From: Levilactobacillus cerevisiae
Lineage (GTDB): Bacteria; Bacillota; Bacilli; Lactobacillales; Lactobacillaceae
Length of the DNA: 64,000 nt
Assembly: GCF_003946245.1 (NCBI RefSeq)
Contig: NZ_RHNN01000002.1
Span: 62,001 to 126,000, forward strand
Direction: 5' to 3'
The notes beneath the pieces were generated by a model. The model was not told the DNA's origin. It saw only the letters and a list, made by a program, of their open reading frames with translations, and made no database searches. The translations under genes and the position numbers were made by a program. Every line of letters begins with the position of its first letter. The first letter of the stretch is position 1. Positions 17,822 through 27,663 of this stretch are shown here, one piece after another.

Positions 17822-17975
17822 GGTGCGGGGAAACCTCCTTACAGAATTGCTTTATATAAAAGTCGAATTTTTTAGCATGCGAGATTGATTATAGCACGAT
17901 ATTCGCTAGTTTTCAGGTTGAAAGGACTGTGAAAACGGTGTCACAACTGAATTTGTCGCAGGCACACAGCCGATT

Positions 17976-18004
17976 TTGGCGGACACCCCACACTGCGGTA
18001 TACT
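17976..18004 (+). promoter_or_regulatory. Promoter of the cupin pair
   Basis: TTGGCG, 17-base spacer, TATACT (17999-18004). Confidence 0.55.
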
Positions 18005-18055
18005 GGAGAAGTGAAATAGCGCTTTCAAAAAATACGTGTAAGGAAGTATTTACTC

Positions 18056-18370
18056 ATGAGCACAACGAAAATCGCCTTACCAGACCTCATTCAGTACCGC
18101 GACCAACAGATTGCCAGCAAGTCTTTAAGCCGCAAGCTGGGGATCGACATGCCATTCGTGGCCTACGCGATGGCGGCCGGGGAGAGTATCAGTAGCGAGC
18201 AGTCTGACCGCACCAAGTTGGTTCAGGTGCTCGCTGGCACTTTGACGGTTCAACTGACAGACCGGCGTGAAACGGTGACAACTGGTGAGTTGCTGGTGAT
18301 TCCGGCCGGGACGGCACACAGTTATGTGGCCAATGAGCCGTGCAAGTTTATTCAAATGGAAACGAAGTAG
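18056..18370 (+). CDS. Cupin domain protein
   Basis: 104 residues, a single small beta-barrel. The second cupin motif is seen as GELLVIPAGTAHSY; the first is degenerate around QVLAGTLTVQL, without the usual HxH, so metal binding may be altered. Cytoplasmic. Twelve bases before a second cupin gene, which it resembles; the two probably act together. AAGGAAG ribosome site. No substrate can be inferred. Confidence 0.8.
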   Translation: MSTTKIALPDLIQYRDQQIASKSLSRKLGIDMPFVAYAMAAGESISSEQSDRTKLVQVLAGTLTVQLTDRRETVTTGELLVIPAGTAHSYVANEPCKFIQMETK

Positions 18371-18382
18371 GAGGAAATTATT

Positions 18383-18724
18383 ATGGCATTTATCAACAAG
18401 TTAAACCCACGGGAAGTCCTAGATTTACGCGAACAAATTCCACTCGATGACGATCAGGTCAACAGCCGGACGCTGGTACAACGCGACGACCTGGGGATGA
18501 CGCTGTTCTCCGTGGCGACGGACCAGGAGATTGGCGGACATGCGGCCACGGGAGACGCCATGCTCAACATTTTGAGTGGGGTCGCCGAAGTGACGATTGA
18601 AGATCAGAAATACACGGTGCCGGCGGGCCATTCACTAGTGATTCCGGCCAACGCCCGCCACTCACTCTACGCTGTTGAGGGCTTTCAGATGCTGTTGGTC
18701 GTGGTGAAGCCGCAAGCAAAATAA
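18383..18724 (+). CDS. Cupin domain protein
   Basis: 113 residues, single cupin barrel. Motif one resembles IGGHAATGDAMLNILSG, and motif two GHSLVIPANARHSLYA with the metal-ligand His. It closely follows another cupin gene in one operon, with AGGAGG before its ATG. This type is often linked to redox or quercetinase-like roles, but nothing here shows which. Confidence 0.82.
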   Translation: MAFINKLNPREVLDLREQIPLDDDQVNSRTLVQRDDLGMTLFSVATDQEIGGHAATGDAMLNILSGVAEVTIEDQKYTVPAGHSLVIPANARHSLYAVEGFQMLLVVVKPQAK

Positions 18725-18733
18725 GTTTCAGTC

Positions 18734-18759
18734 GGGCTGGCGAGTTTGTCAGCCTTTTT
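18734..18759 (+). terminator. Terminator of the cupin operon
   Basis: GGCTG..CAGCC stem followed by TTTTT ten bases after the stop codon. Confidence 0.75.
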
Positions 18760-18812
18760 CGATGGCTTGCGGTATACTAGGGGAATAACCAAACCGTCAT
18801 CAGGAGGACACT

Positions 18813-19601
18813 ATGATTGCATTAAAGTCACAACGAGAAATTGCCGGGATGCAGGCTGCCGGAGACATTCTGGTCGGCCTGTTCCACGAGCTCGAAAGTT
18901 ACATCAAGCCAGGAATCACGACCTGGGATATCGACCATTTTTCTTATGAATACATCGTTGGTCACGGCGCTACCCCGGGCGAACTGAACTTCGAGGGCTA
19001 CAAGTATTCCACCTGCGTCAGCGTTAACGACATGATTTGCCACGGTTGCCCCAGCAAGGACATCCTGGTTCACGAGGGCGACCTGATTAAAATGGACACA
19101 GTCATTGACTACGACGGGTACCTGAGTGATGCCTGCCACGCCTTTGTGGTCGGCAAGGCTTCCGCCAAGGTCGAGAAATTAATGGACGTGACGCTAAAGG
19201 CGCTGTACAAAGGAATTGATCAAGCCGTCGTGGGTAACCGAATCGGCGACATTGGGTTTGCCATCCAGGACTACGCGGAAAACCAGTTGGGTTACGGTGT
19301 CGTGCGCGATTACATCGGCCACGGCATTGGACCGACCATGCACGAAGACCCGGACGTGCCCCATTACGGCCGCCCCGGTCACGGTACGCGCTTGAAGGCG
19401 GGGATGACCATCACCATCGAACCGATGATCAACGTCGGTAGCGAAGAGTGTAGCGCCCCGGCTGACGATGGCTGGACCATCCGCACGGTCGACGGCAGTT
19501 TGAGCTGCCAGTACGAGCACACGATTGTGATCACGGACGACGGTCCTAAGATTTTGACCTCGTTTGACCATGCGTTGGACGCAAAATATTTATTGAAGTA
19601 A
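18813..19601 (+). CDS. map: Methionine aminopeptidase, type I
   Basis: 262 residues. It removes the initiator Met from new proteins. The pita-bread fold is evident: HGATPGELNFEGYKYSTCVSV, then the metal ligands in KMDTVIDYDGYLSDACHAF (two Asp), GHGIGPTMHEDP (His), ITIEPMIN (Glu) and CQYEHTIVI (Glu). Slightly longer than E. coli Map because of an insertion near DDGWTIRTVDGS, as in other lactobacilli. AGGAGG ribosome site. Monocistronic with its own terminator. Confidence 0.95.
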   Translation: MIALKSQREIAGMQAAGDILVGLFHELESYIKPGITTWDIDHFSYEYIVGHGATPGELNFEGYKYSTCVSVNDMICHGCPSKDILVHEGDLIKMDTVIDYDGYLSDACHAFVVGKASAKVEKLMDVTLKALYKGIDQAVVGNRIGDIGFAIQDYAENQLGYGVVRDYIGHGIGPTMHEDPDVPHYGRPGHGTRLKAGMTITIEPMINVGSEECSAPADDGWTIRTVDGSLSCQYEHTIVITDDGPKILTSFDHALDAKYLLK

Positions 19602-19606
19602 GCGGG

Positions 19607-19665
19607 AAAGCGTGTGCCGGCAGGCGTTGAGCCGGAATCAATGGCTTGCCAGTACACGCTTTTGC
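19607..19665 (+). terminator. Terminator of map
   Basis: AAAGCGTGT pairs with ACACGCTTT, and within it GGCAGGC-like bases pair with GCTTGCC; T-run follows. Confidence 0.75.
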
Positions 19666-19682
19666 GAGATGAAATTGGTCAT

Positions 19683-19717
19683 AAAAGAGGTTGCGACAAT
19701 TTGTCGCAACCTCTTTT
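19683..19717. terminator. Perfect-palindrome terminator
   Basis: AAAAGAGGTTGCGACAA and its exact complement meet with a one-base centre, giving terminators in both directions. It ends the minus-strand adhesin gene. Confidence 0.9.
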
Positions 19718-19733
19718 GGTAGGCTCGTAAATT

Positions 19734-22700
19734 TTAATGACGCCGACGCCGGAAACCCAGTGCGCCAGTAATCGTCAATAACAGGACGCCTAACTCGGCA
19801 GTCCAGGTAGTTGACTGGTCGCCAGTCTGTGGGAGGTCCGTCGCGGCATTCGAACCATTGGCAGCATGCTCTGCAGCTAAGTTAGCCGCCGCTTGTTGGG
19901 TGGCTAACTGGTCGGCTTGGGCCTGTGTTAACATGTTGGCCGGCTTGGTTCGGCCGTTCTGGCGATTCAAAGCCGCCGCTGCCTCGCCACCTGAAAGCGG
20001 TGAGCTGTGGCCGGTGACACCGGTCTGAATGGCGGGTGTGTAATGCGGCGCAGAGGTGATGACGATGCGAGCTGGCGGATCCTTGATGGTGGCCGCCTTC
20101 CCGATACGGGGTGTCTTTGCTGGCTTCGTCGTTTTGGCTGGTTTAGCAGGTTTGACGGGAGTCGTCGGCGTGGTTGGCGTTTCACCGTTGTCTGGTGTGG
20201 TGGAGCCAGTGTTGGTACTGGAGCCGCCAGTTGTTGGGGCGGCGGTGATGGTTAAGGTGACAGGCGCAGAGGCGACGTCAAGCTTAGTGATCGGGTCCGT
20301 AAAGTGATAAACCACCGTATAGGTCCCTGGTTTGGCGGTATCGGTATTTACGGCGGTACCATCTTCGTTGGTGACAGTGACAGCCACGTCAGTTGTGGTG
20401 ATAGGTTTCCCGCTGGCATCAACTATTGACGTAATAGCGGCCGCTGGATTGAGAGGTGTCCCAGCAACCACTGTAGTTTTGCTAGCAATGATTGCACTCT
20501 GATTAGGTAAGACAGTAAGCGTTGTATTAGCTGTACGAGTTACGCCGACGCTATCAGTATAGCTGTAAGTTAATGGATAAGTGCCAGGAGTAGTTGTGGG
20601 AAATGGCTCTGTAGGGCTAAATGAGGTGCCATCAGCTGTGATACTCAGATCCTTGGTAGACGTCAGCGGGTTGCCTTTAGCGTCCGTAATCGTTGTGATA
20701 CTTCCCGGTATCCAGGATTCGCCAGAGATAACTGAAACTTTGTTAGGGACGCTCAGGGAACTGTCGGTGTCAGCAACAATTATTGTTGCCGTGCCACTAG
20801 TGACCGTCGGAGTGGCCGCATCTAAATACTTGTTGCCCTGCAGATCCTTGTAACCATAAGTCACGGTATACTTACCAGGGGTTTGCGTGAATGTATCGGC
20901 GGATACGGTTTGGCCGCTGCTATTTGTGACAGTTGTGGTTAACGTACCTTCCTTGTTAAGCGTCGTCAAATCAGTTGCTCCACTCGGCGTTACAATTGTT
21001 AGGTTGTTGTCGGGGGTCCAAGCACTGTTGACGGCGAGCGTTGTATTTTTAGGTGTGAGCTTGGTTTTTATCTTATCAAGATAGAACACGTAGGTAATTC
21101 CCTTGGTGTTATAGACTGGATCAGCCGAATTAATGGATAAATCTAGAGAGGTGGGGTTAAGAATGGCCGTTGTTGGTAGAACAGCCGTTCCATCGTCGTG
21201 GATGGTTAAAGTTTTCCCAATCTGTGTTCCAACGAACCGGGTTGAGGGTTTCCAGTACAACGCGTTACTTCTGATATGCGCATCAACTGTTTCATTTGTA
21301 ACGTAATCTGATAATGTATACGTGCTTCCAGCGGTACCCGGGGTATATTGGAAACCGTAGATTGCTAAGTCAGTCGTGCCAGTGACATAACCAACAACAG
21401 AATCAGTTACCGTGAACGTGTGATAATTAAGGGTGGCCGCACCATTATCAGCTGCGATACCAACGACGTATTGGTCTGGCCAATCGGCGCCAAAACTATT
21501 TGATGCCATAGTCATGTAATTGGAATCACCAGGGGTATAAATGGGATTGCTATTATAACCAGCGAACAGAACATCATTATACGGAAGTGTTGTTGTATCG
21601 CCTTTGGTGTACCCAACTGCGTTAAGGTCTATTTTTTGAGGAACGGGTGTAGACGTATCTGAGGCGGTCCTCACGGCAACAGTCATTTTGATTTGATTGT
21701 TGTAGCCTAAAGAGTTGTCTCTGGTATTAACCTTGGCGTTAGTATCTGGTTGGAAATAGAAAACTTGACGACCGTCTTGCGTTGGATCTGCCATGTTGGC
21801 TGTGTCTGCCAACTGATAGGCAGTTAAACTGGATATTTGCGTGTATGGTTTATTCGTTGCCGGATCAATTTCCTGAGTTAGCGAATGCACGTAGTTAGTG
21901 GCCCCCGTTTGGACATCAGCAAGGGTAGCGGTGATGGACTTTGGCAGGACAACATAGAAGCCGAAGAGCTCCTCACCGATATTCAGAAATTCGCTACTGT
22001 ACGGAAGGAGTGAGGCTCTTGCATAAGAGTTGTAGGGGATAGTGCTACCCGTAACACTGACATAGAAGTTACTGACCTTTGGAAATGTCGTCAGCGTCAC
22101 GGGACTCAGCGTCGAATTATCTTGCGTTGTCACAACCGAATTCGTAAGGTCTTCAGCTACAGGTGTAATAGCTGTATGCTTTAATGACACGGGTGCGAGG
22201 CGAGAGTGCATGAGACGGTCAACAGCCTTCTTTGCGCTTAAACCACTGGCGGCTAAAACGGCCGATGGACTGGTCGTTTTTAAGACTTTTCGGTGTGAAG
22301 CGACGCGTTGAGTCGCAATGGTCGAACTCTCCGTGGGTTTAGACGCTGTGGAAGCTGAAATTGATTCAGCGTGTGACCCGCCGTCGGCAACCGTTAATGA
22401 CGTCTTATTTGTTGTGGATGAATTGGTATTTTGAGCAGTTGTACTGACAGTTTTTTTAGCATCACTGGTCGCTGTAGAGTCACCCTCTTTGTCAGTGGTG
22501 CTGCTATCAGAAGCCGTGCTGGCTGAGTTACTCGTTGTTGATTCTTGACTAGAAGAAAGCGTCGTGGAATCAGTAGACGTGCTACTTGAACCAGAATCAA
22601 TTGAACTGGAGGCTGTACTGCCGTCAGTCGTATCCGCCTGTGCGGGGTTAGTAACTGCCAATCCCGCTACTAAAGATACCGTAGCCAGCGTGCCAACTAG

Positions 22701-22769
22701 CCAGAATTTACCAGCCTTGTATAGCTTGTAATGGACCTTGGTCGTGGTCCGTGTGTCTGCTTGCTTCAT
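19734..22769 (-). CDS. LPxTG-anchored giant surface adhesin with KxYKxGKxW signal
   Basis: 1011 residues. The N-terminus has the KxYKxGKxW export signal (HYKLYKAGKFW) with cleavage near AQA about residue 45, then a Ser/Thr-rich low-complexity stretch to about 170. An adhesion-like domain follows (VSNFYVSVTG.. GFYVVLPKSITATLADVQ, about 228-590), then three to four Ig-like repeats (each about 75-90 residues, with WxPxNNLT or WIPGSIT starts and PGTYxVxYxF ends). A Pro/Lys/Thr-rich wall-spanning region leads to the sorting signal LPQTGD, a hydrophobic helix and RRRRH. Sortase A would attach it to the wall. Paralogue of the gene at 24503. Confidence 0.92.
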   Translation of the reverse strand: MKQADTRTTTKVHYKLYKAGKFWLVGTLATVSLVAGLAVTNPAQADTTDGSTASSSIDSGSSSTSTDSTTLSSSQESTTSNSASTASDSSTTDKEGDSTATSDAKKTVSTTAQNTNSSTTNKTSLTVADGGSHAESISASTASKPTESSTIATQRVASHRKVLKTTSPSAVLAASGLSAKKAVDRLMHSRLAPVSLKHTAITPVAEDLTNSVVTTQDNSTLSPVTLTTFPKVSNFYVSVTGSTIPYNSYARASLLPYSSEFLNIGEELFGFYVVLPKSITATLADVQTGATNYVHSLTQEIDPATNKPYTQISSLTAYQLADTANMADPTQDGRQVFYFQPDTNAKVNTRDNSLGYNNQIKMTVAVRTASDTSTPVPQKIDLNAVGYTKGDTTTLPYNDVLFAGYNSNPIYTPGDSNYMTMASNSFGADWPDQYVVGIAADNGAATLNYHTFTVTDSVVGYVTGTTDLAIYGFQYTPGTAGSTYTLSDYVTNETVDAHIRSNALYWKPSTRFVGTQIGKTLTIHDDGTAVLPTTAILNPTSLDLSINSADPVYNTKGITYVFYLDKIKTKLTPKNTTLAVNSAWTPDNNLTIVTPSGATDLTTLNKEGTLTTTVTNSSGQTVSADTFTQTPGKYTVTYGYKDLQGNKYLDAATPTVTSGTATIIVADTDSSLSVPNKVSVISGESWIPGSITTITDAKGNPLTSTKDLSITADGTSFSPTEPFPTTTPGTYPLTYSYTDSVGVTRTANTTLTVLPNQSAIIASKTTVVAGTPLNPAAAITSIVDASGKPITTTDVAVTVTNEDGTAVNTDTAKPGTYTVVYHFTDPITKLDVASAPVTLTITAAPTTGGSSTNTGSTTPDNGETPTTPTTPVKPAKPAKTTKPAKTPRIGKAATIKDPPARIVITSAPHYTPAIQTGVTGHSSPLSGGEAAAALNRQNGRTKPANMLTQAQADQLATQQAAANLAAEHAANGSNAATDLPQTGDQSTTWTAELGVLLLTITGALGFRRRRH

Positions 22770-23229
22770 AAGAATCTGCTCCTATCCTACACAGTGGCCG
22801 TGGCAGGGGATGTCAGAAGCAGATCCGAAAAAAGCGGACGCGGTCGTGTGTTTCGTTGATAGTTTAATAATAACATAAAATAGTTGCGTCAGGTTGTAGT
22901 TAATCGTCGAAACCGATTATCCCTGTTGCCGGTTTAGCTGTCGTCAAAATGATAGGATAAAATTTACAGATGGTTGGTCTGACGCAGAAAATTACGGTTA
23001 TTGATTACCTTCGTGTGAAAACGCTCACTTTGATTGAATCACCTGAAAAGGGGCTGAAAAGTCAATGGACTATGACTTCTCAGATTCAGAAAAAAGTAAC
23101 GAAGACGGGGGTTGCGGGGTATTATAAAAATTGTAATCAAACGTCTACAAGACCTTTACCTCACCAACATCAAAAATCTACAGTGACTTGGTATCCTAAC
23201 CTAGGACTAAAAACTAGGAGGCAGTTAAT
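22770..23229. other. Spacer between adhesin and phosphatase genes
   Basis: A 460-base A/T-rich divergent promoter region. AGGAGG at 23216-23221 sets the TTG start of the phosphatase. An 87-codon open frame at 22970-23233 looks accidental. Confidence 0.5.
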
Positions 23230-24120
23230 TTGACGACTAAATTACGGGTAGGACTTTCACTGGGAACTTTGTTGGTAACGTTGGGGTTAGGTGCACAGGT
23301 AGTGGCGACGCCAGTTCAGGCCGCGACGCACGCAGTGGCGATTAGTGCGAAGACCACTTCCACCAAGGCCGGCTCACAGATTAAGCTCAAGGGGGCCGTC
23401 AACGTTCGCGACCTCGGCGGCTACCGCACGAAGTCGGGCAAGACGGTCAAGGCCCACATGCTGTTGCGGGCCGCAGCGCTGAACAAGTTAACCAAGGCTG
23501 ACACCCAGAAGCTGAAGAAGACTTACCATCTGGCAACCGACGTTGATTTGCGTTCTAAAGGCGAAGCGGATAAGGACCCGGACGTAAAGATTTCCGGTGT
23601 TGCTTACAAGTTCGACCCCGTTGTGAAGGACGTTTCCCAACAATTTGCAATGACCAGTAAAGATGGCGTCAAGATTATGGAAGACGGTTACAAGGCCATG
23701 GTCACCACCAAGCAGGGTCAAAAGGCGTACAAGCAACTCTTTAAGGTGCTTTTGAAGAACCCTAAAGGTCAGGCCGTGCTCTGGCACTGTACGGCGGGGA
23801 AAGACCGGACTGGTGTGGGGACAGCCTTAGTACTAACGGCGCTGGGCGTTAACCGCAAGACCGTGATGAGTGATTATCTCCTGTCGAACAAATACCTGGC
23901 TGCCAGCAATCAAGCTACCCTCAAACAGCTGAAGGACAAGGGAGCTGACGCGGCAACTATCAAGATGACGACGGACATGATGAGTGTCAAGAAGTCCTAC
24001 TTGAACGCGGCCTTCTCCGCTATCGACAAGAAGTACGGCTCGGTGGATAAGTACCTGCAGAAGGGCTTGGGGCTGACTAAGGCGGATCAAACTAAACTAC
24101 AGAAACTCTATTTGAAGTAA
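23230..24120 (+). CDS. Secreted tyrosine/serine protein phosphatase
   Basis: 296 residues. Signal peptide to about residue 31 (cleavage after VQA). The phosphatase domain begins with VNVRDLGGYRTKSGKTVK, typical of the Y_phosphatase3 family, and carries the P-loop HCTAGKDRTG with the nucleophile Cys near residue 186. The enzyme is full length with a C-terminal helical extension. The start is TTG, eight bases after a perfect AGGAGG. It stands between two paralogous adhesins, suggesting a surface function; whether it acts on phosphoproteins or phosphoinositides is unknown. Confidence 0.9.
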   Translation: MTTKLRVGLSLGTLLVTLGLGAQVVATPVQAATHAVAISAKTTSTKAGSQIKLKGAVNVRDLGGYRTKSGKTVKAHMLLRAAALNKLTKADTQKLKKTYHLATDVDLRSKGEADKDPDVKISGVAYKFDPVVKDVSQQFAMTSKDGVKIMEDGYKAMVTTKQGQKAYKQLFKVLLKNPKGQAVLWHCTAGKDRTGVGTALVLTALGVNRKTVMSDYLLSNKYLAASNQATLKQLKDKGADAATIKMTTDMMSVKKSYLNAAFSAIDKKYGSVDKYLQKGLGLTKADQTKLQKLYLK

Positions 24121-24130
24121 GCTGTTTTAT

Positions 24131-24169
24131 GAAAAAGATCGACCCCCAGAGTGGGAGTCGATCTTTTTT
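24131..24169 (+). terminator. Terminator of the phosphatase gene
   Basis: AAAAAGATCGAC pairs with GTCGATCTTTTTT, 12 bases after the stop. The following 330 bases to 24502 are A/T-rich with no gene seen. Confidence 0.88.
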
Positions 24170-24502
24170 GATTGAAATTTTATTCAGCACACTGAGTATC
24201 TTTGGTGTTACTAAGTTAGGGGAGTGCTAATTTTCTTAGAGAATAAAGTTTGTAAATTACTTAAATCAATTTGACTAATCATTCACAGCTTGGACACCCA
24301 CGAACAGATGTCTCGGGCTAAATTGGCTGACTTAACAGTCATGTAGCTGTATAACTTAGTAGTTAATTAATTCTCGAATTATGGTATGATTTAAGTGTAT
24401 AAAATAGTCAATTAGTGTAACTTATTTATCTATAACTTGTTTTACTATTTCAAATAAGCCCAGGCGGCATACTGAGTGGATGAGGGAAAGCGGGAGTCAA
24501 TC

Positions 24503-27500
24503 ATGATGGCTAAGAAGAATTGGCAACGAGTTGGGGCGCAAACAGAAAAACGGCATTATAAACTTTATAAGGCAGGAAAATTATGGCTCACGAGTGGAAT
24601 GACAGCGCTAACACTATTGGGCGGATTATGGCTCACGAGTGTCAATGGCCAAGCAGATACTGGTCATTCAGACGAATCGGTTAGTGGTGTGACTGCTGGT
24701 GCGACCTCGTCAGCGGTAATGGCCACGTTAAAACCAGTAGCCGCATCCGCCACAGCAAGTTCAGCTGCGAGCAGTGCCAGTAGCTCAGACGCAGGGACAC
24801 CCGCTTCGGTCGCATCATCCAGTGCCAGTCAAGCGAGTTCAGTCGCCAATCCTGTTGTGAGCTCGGCTGCCAGCTCAACAGCGAATGTGGCCAGTAGTGG
24901 CGCTAACTCAGATTCCAGCGCCGCCAGCTCGGTAGCCACTAACGCTGATTGTGTGGCGGCACCTGCGCCCTCCTCGGCGAAGAGAGATGCCGGTAATGGC
25001 GGAGCGTTGCTAGCGAATTACGAAAACGGGAGTGCTACTGGCTCACTGATGATGAGAATGTCTAGTAACTTTGCCCGGTCCGGGCGGATGGCTGCACCAG
25101 CTGCGGCAGTTTTACCCACCGAGGCGGTGAATGATGCGGTAGTGGCTAGCGATACCCTAGATACCAGTGCGGAGACGATGGCCGCCAATGGGGACGTGAT
25201 TACTGATGGGAGTACGATTACACCACCGGAAACGGAGCAATCAAGCCTTGGCGAATACACCTATTCTAACTTTTACGTTCAAACTTCAAGCAAATATGTT
25301 TTGTATAATGCAGTTGCTAACGTCACAGTTTATCCGTATAACACGAAAACTTTAGGAAGTAGGTTGGGCGGACAGCTTTGGGGGTTTTATTTAATTCTGC
25401 CGAAATCAATTACCAGCTCACTGGCCAATGCGCAGGAATCTGCCAGTAACTTTTTAAAGACAGTTTCAGGTGAGGGCGCGTTTTCTGAGTATTTCAGTAA
25501 TTTTACTGGGCTTGAAGCCTACCGGTTAAATAATACGACTGATGGGCGTCAGGTTTACTACTTCCGGCCGAACGATGGGGCAACAAGTGCCAAGGCTAAC
25601 GCTGCATCAACGGCTACCTGGCCAGCTTTTAAAATGTTGATTTATACTGGGGATGAAGGCGAGGATGGCACCACGGCACCAATTGATATTAATGCCGTGA
25701 CTTACGCAGAACTATCGACGGCCGGGGTTTTATTTGCGGGCGTTGGGGACCTTGTGAATAGCAAGACGACGGCCAATGGTTATCCGACAATTACCACAGC
25801 CAGTCTGGGAATAAATGCGCCAGACAGTAATATTGCGGGATTAATTATGCCTGCGTACCAGTCTTCGCGAGGTGTTGGGTCGGCGCTGCCACAGCTATCC
25901 TATATGGATGTCCTAGTGAATGATACCTATAACGTTGTTGATGGAACGACTGGAGAAACGTTGGGCACACAAACGGTACAAGGCCTTAGTACGGAGACCT
26001 ATCAACGCGAAAACGTGTTATCTTTAGAAAGTATTGCCACACAACTTGGTTTAGACGCAAGTAAGTATTCCGATGATTTAGCCTACAGCGTTGGCACTGC
26101 CACGGACACAATGGGTTGGCACCCAAACATTGCCGATTTAACGGCGGCCGCGCTAGCTACGGCGACGACTAAAGGGGTGACTGGAACCACTTATACGGTC
26201 TATCTAAACGAAAAGAGTCAGGACTCCCAGGCAGATCTCGACGTGACCAATAAGACCATCCCCATCGGGTCAACCTGGACCAAACTAACCAACTTAGTTT
26301 CCGCTACCGATGCGGACGGCACTGCGGTGGACCCAAATAAAATCAGTGTGGCCATCACGAACTTAGACGATGGCAGTACCCCTACCGCAATCGACACCAC
26401 GCAGGCGGGAAATTACGCGCTGGTGTACACATTTACCGATCAGGACGGTACTGACCATCAAGCAACGACCACACTTTTTGTGAGTGAGTCGCCGATAACG
26501 GTGAAGGTTAAAAATGCGGATCCGATTTACGCGGGCAGTAATGGCTGGACGCCAGCAGATAACTTTGTCAGTGGTACGGATGCCAGTGGTCAGCCACTAA
26601 CCGTTGAGCAATTGACAGAATCATTTGCGAAGGTTAACGACGATGGCACCACAACGGCAGTCACCCGTGCCGACTTGGCTACGGCCGGGACTTTTCAGGT
26701 AACTTACATATACACTGAGGGAAGTGTGCGTGCTTCCGCCGTCGCCACCGTGACCGTTTTGCCCAATCAGTCCGCCATCACATTTCCAGGGACAACGACC
26801 GCAATCACGGTTGGGGATGACTGGACGCCTACGCCGGTGACCGCTACCGATGTCGACGGGACAACTGTCCCCGCCACGGCAACCATCACCAATGCACAGG
26901 GGACGCCGGTGACCGCTGATGATATGACGCGCACACCGGGAACTTACACGGTTACCTACAGCTTCGTGGATCAGCAGGACGTCACGCACACGGCGGTTGG
27001 AAAGACTACCGTTACCGTGACTGCGAAAACTGAGACTGGCGGCACCACGACGCCAACTGACACGGACAATGGTCATGCTGGGACCAGCACGCCCGGCGAT
27101 ACGGGTGAGGTCATCCCAACGACGGAGCCACAAGAGCCTGATCTTCCGGGAACGACTCAGCCTGTCAGTCACGTGCCTGGCGGACAACTGAATATCACCG
27201 TAGTTGCCAAGCATGCCGTGAATGCGCAGGGGACTAAGAGTGCGGCACTCAGCCTGAGCAATGGCGGGGGTGCTGGCACAATTACGGCTAGTCAGAGGCG
27301 GCAACGTATACAGCCGCTGACGACTGATGCGGGTTTCGCTGCGACGGTCAACCGGACAGCGTCAGCAGCCTCGCTTAGCAAGACAGCTACGTCACCAACT
27401 ACTTTGCCGCAAACTAGTGAAGACAACAGTGCTTGGCTCACGGCTGTGGGGGCGCTATCATTCACGCTTTTGGGGCTGACTGCCGGGCTGGAACGTAAAC

Positions 27501-27514
27501 GTTTTGAAAAATAA
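24503..27514 (+). CDS. Giant surface adhesin with KxYKxGKxW signal and LPQTS sorting motif
   Basis: 1003 residues. KxYKxGKxW signal (HYKLYKAGKLW) with cleavage after GQA, then a long Ser/Ala/Thr-rich stretch to about 190. The adhesion-like domain (YSNFYVQTSSKY.., GFYLILPKSITSSLANAQ) matches that of the 19734-22769 protein, followed by Ig-like repeats with TPADNFV and WTPTPVT starts. The C-terminus has LPQTSEDN, a hydrophobic helix and RKRFEK; the motif is LPQTS rather than LPQTG, so sortase recognition may be changed. I start at ATG 24503, after GCGGGAG. Confidence 0.88.
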   Translation: MMAKKNWQRVGAQTEKRHYKLYKAGKLWLTSGMTALTLLGGLWLTSVNGQADTGHSDESVSGVTAGATSSAVMATLKPVAASATASSAASSASSSDAGTPASVASSSASQASSVANPVVSSAASSTANVASSGANSDSSAASSVATNADCVAAPAPSSAKRDAGNGGALLANYENGSATGSLMMRMSSNFARSGRMAAPAAAVLPTEAVNDAVVASDTLDTSAETMAANGDVITDGSTITPPETEQSSLGEYTYSNFYVQTSSKYVLYNAVANVTVYPYNTKTLGSRLGGQLWGFYLILPKSITSSLANAQESASNFLKTVSGEGAFSEYFSNFTGLEAYRLNNTTDGRQVYYFRPNDGATSAKANAASTATWPAFKMLIYTGDEGEDGTTAPIDINAVTYAELSTAGVLFAGVGDLVNSKTTANGYPTITTASLGINAPDSNIAGLIMPAYQSSRGVGSALPQLSYMDVLVNDTYNVVDGTTGETLGTQTVQGLSTETYQRENVLSLESIATQLGLDASKYSDDLAYSVGTATDTMGWHPNIADLTAAALATATTKGVTGTTYTVYLNEKSQDSQADLDVTNKTIPIGSTWTKLTNLVSATDADGTAVDPNKISVAITNLDDGSTPTAIDTTQAGNYALVYTFTDQDGTDHQATTTLFVSESPITVKVKNADPIYAGSNGWTPADNFVSGTDASGQPLTVEQLTESFAKVNDDGTTTAVTRADLATAGTFQVTYIYTEGSVRASAVATVTVLPNQSAITFPGTTTAITVGDDWTPTPVTATDVDGTTVPATATITNAQGTPVTADDMTRTPGTYTVTYSFVDQQDVTHTAVGKTTVTVTAKTETGGTTTPTDTDNGHAGTSTPGDTGEVIPTTEPQEPDLPGTTQPVSHVPGGQLNITVVAKHAVNAQGTKSAALSLSNGGGAGTITASQRRQRIQPLTTDAGFAATVNRTASAASLSKTATSPTTLPQTSEDNSAWLTAVGALSFTLLGLTAGLERKRFEK

Positions 27515-27528
27515 GTACAAATTTCCCT

Positions 27529-27558
27529 TTGACTTTTCGCGGAAATAAATGCTAAACT
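27529..27558 (+). promoter_or_regulatory. Promoter upstream of the 27664 gene
   Basis: TTGACT (27529-27534), 18-base spacer, TAAACT (27553-27558). It lies between the adhesin stop codon and a terminator-like hairpin. Confidence 0.5.
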
Positions 27559-27586
27559 GAATCCAACTTAATAGTGCGTATAATTG

Positions 27587-27633
27587 ATCAGCACGTCGTT
27601 CCCTTCTTCAAGGGGCGGCGTGCTGATTTTTTT
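27587..27633 (+). terminator. Terminator or attenuator in the leader of the 27664 gene
   Basis: ATCAGCACG pairs with CGTGCTGAT, and inside CCCTT pairs with AAGGG; seven T follow (27627-27633). It sits about 25 bases after the predicted transcription start and 30 bases before the next ribosome site. It may simply end the adhesin transcript or control read-through. Confidence 0.75.
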
Positions 27634-27663
27634 ACCACTAAAATTAAAAGGAGTGTTATATTT

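Noticed and set aside
22970-23233. 87-codon plus frame before the phosphatase gene
   Set aside because: No ribosome site, unlikely composition; overlaps the AGGAGG that serves the phosphatase start.
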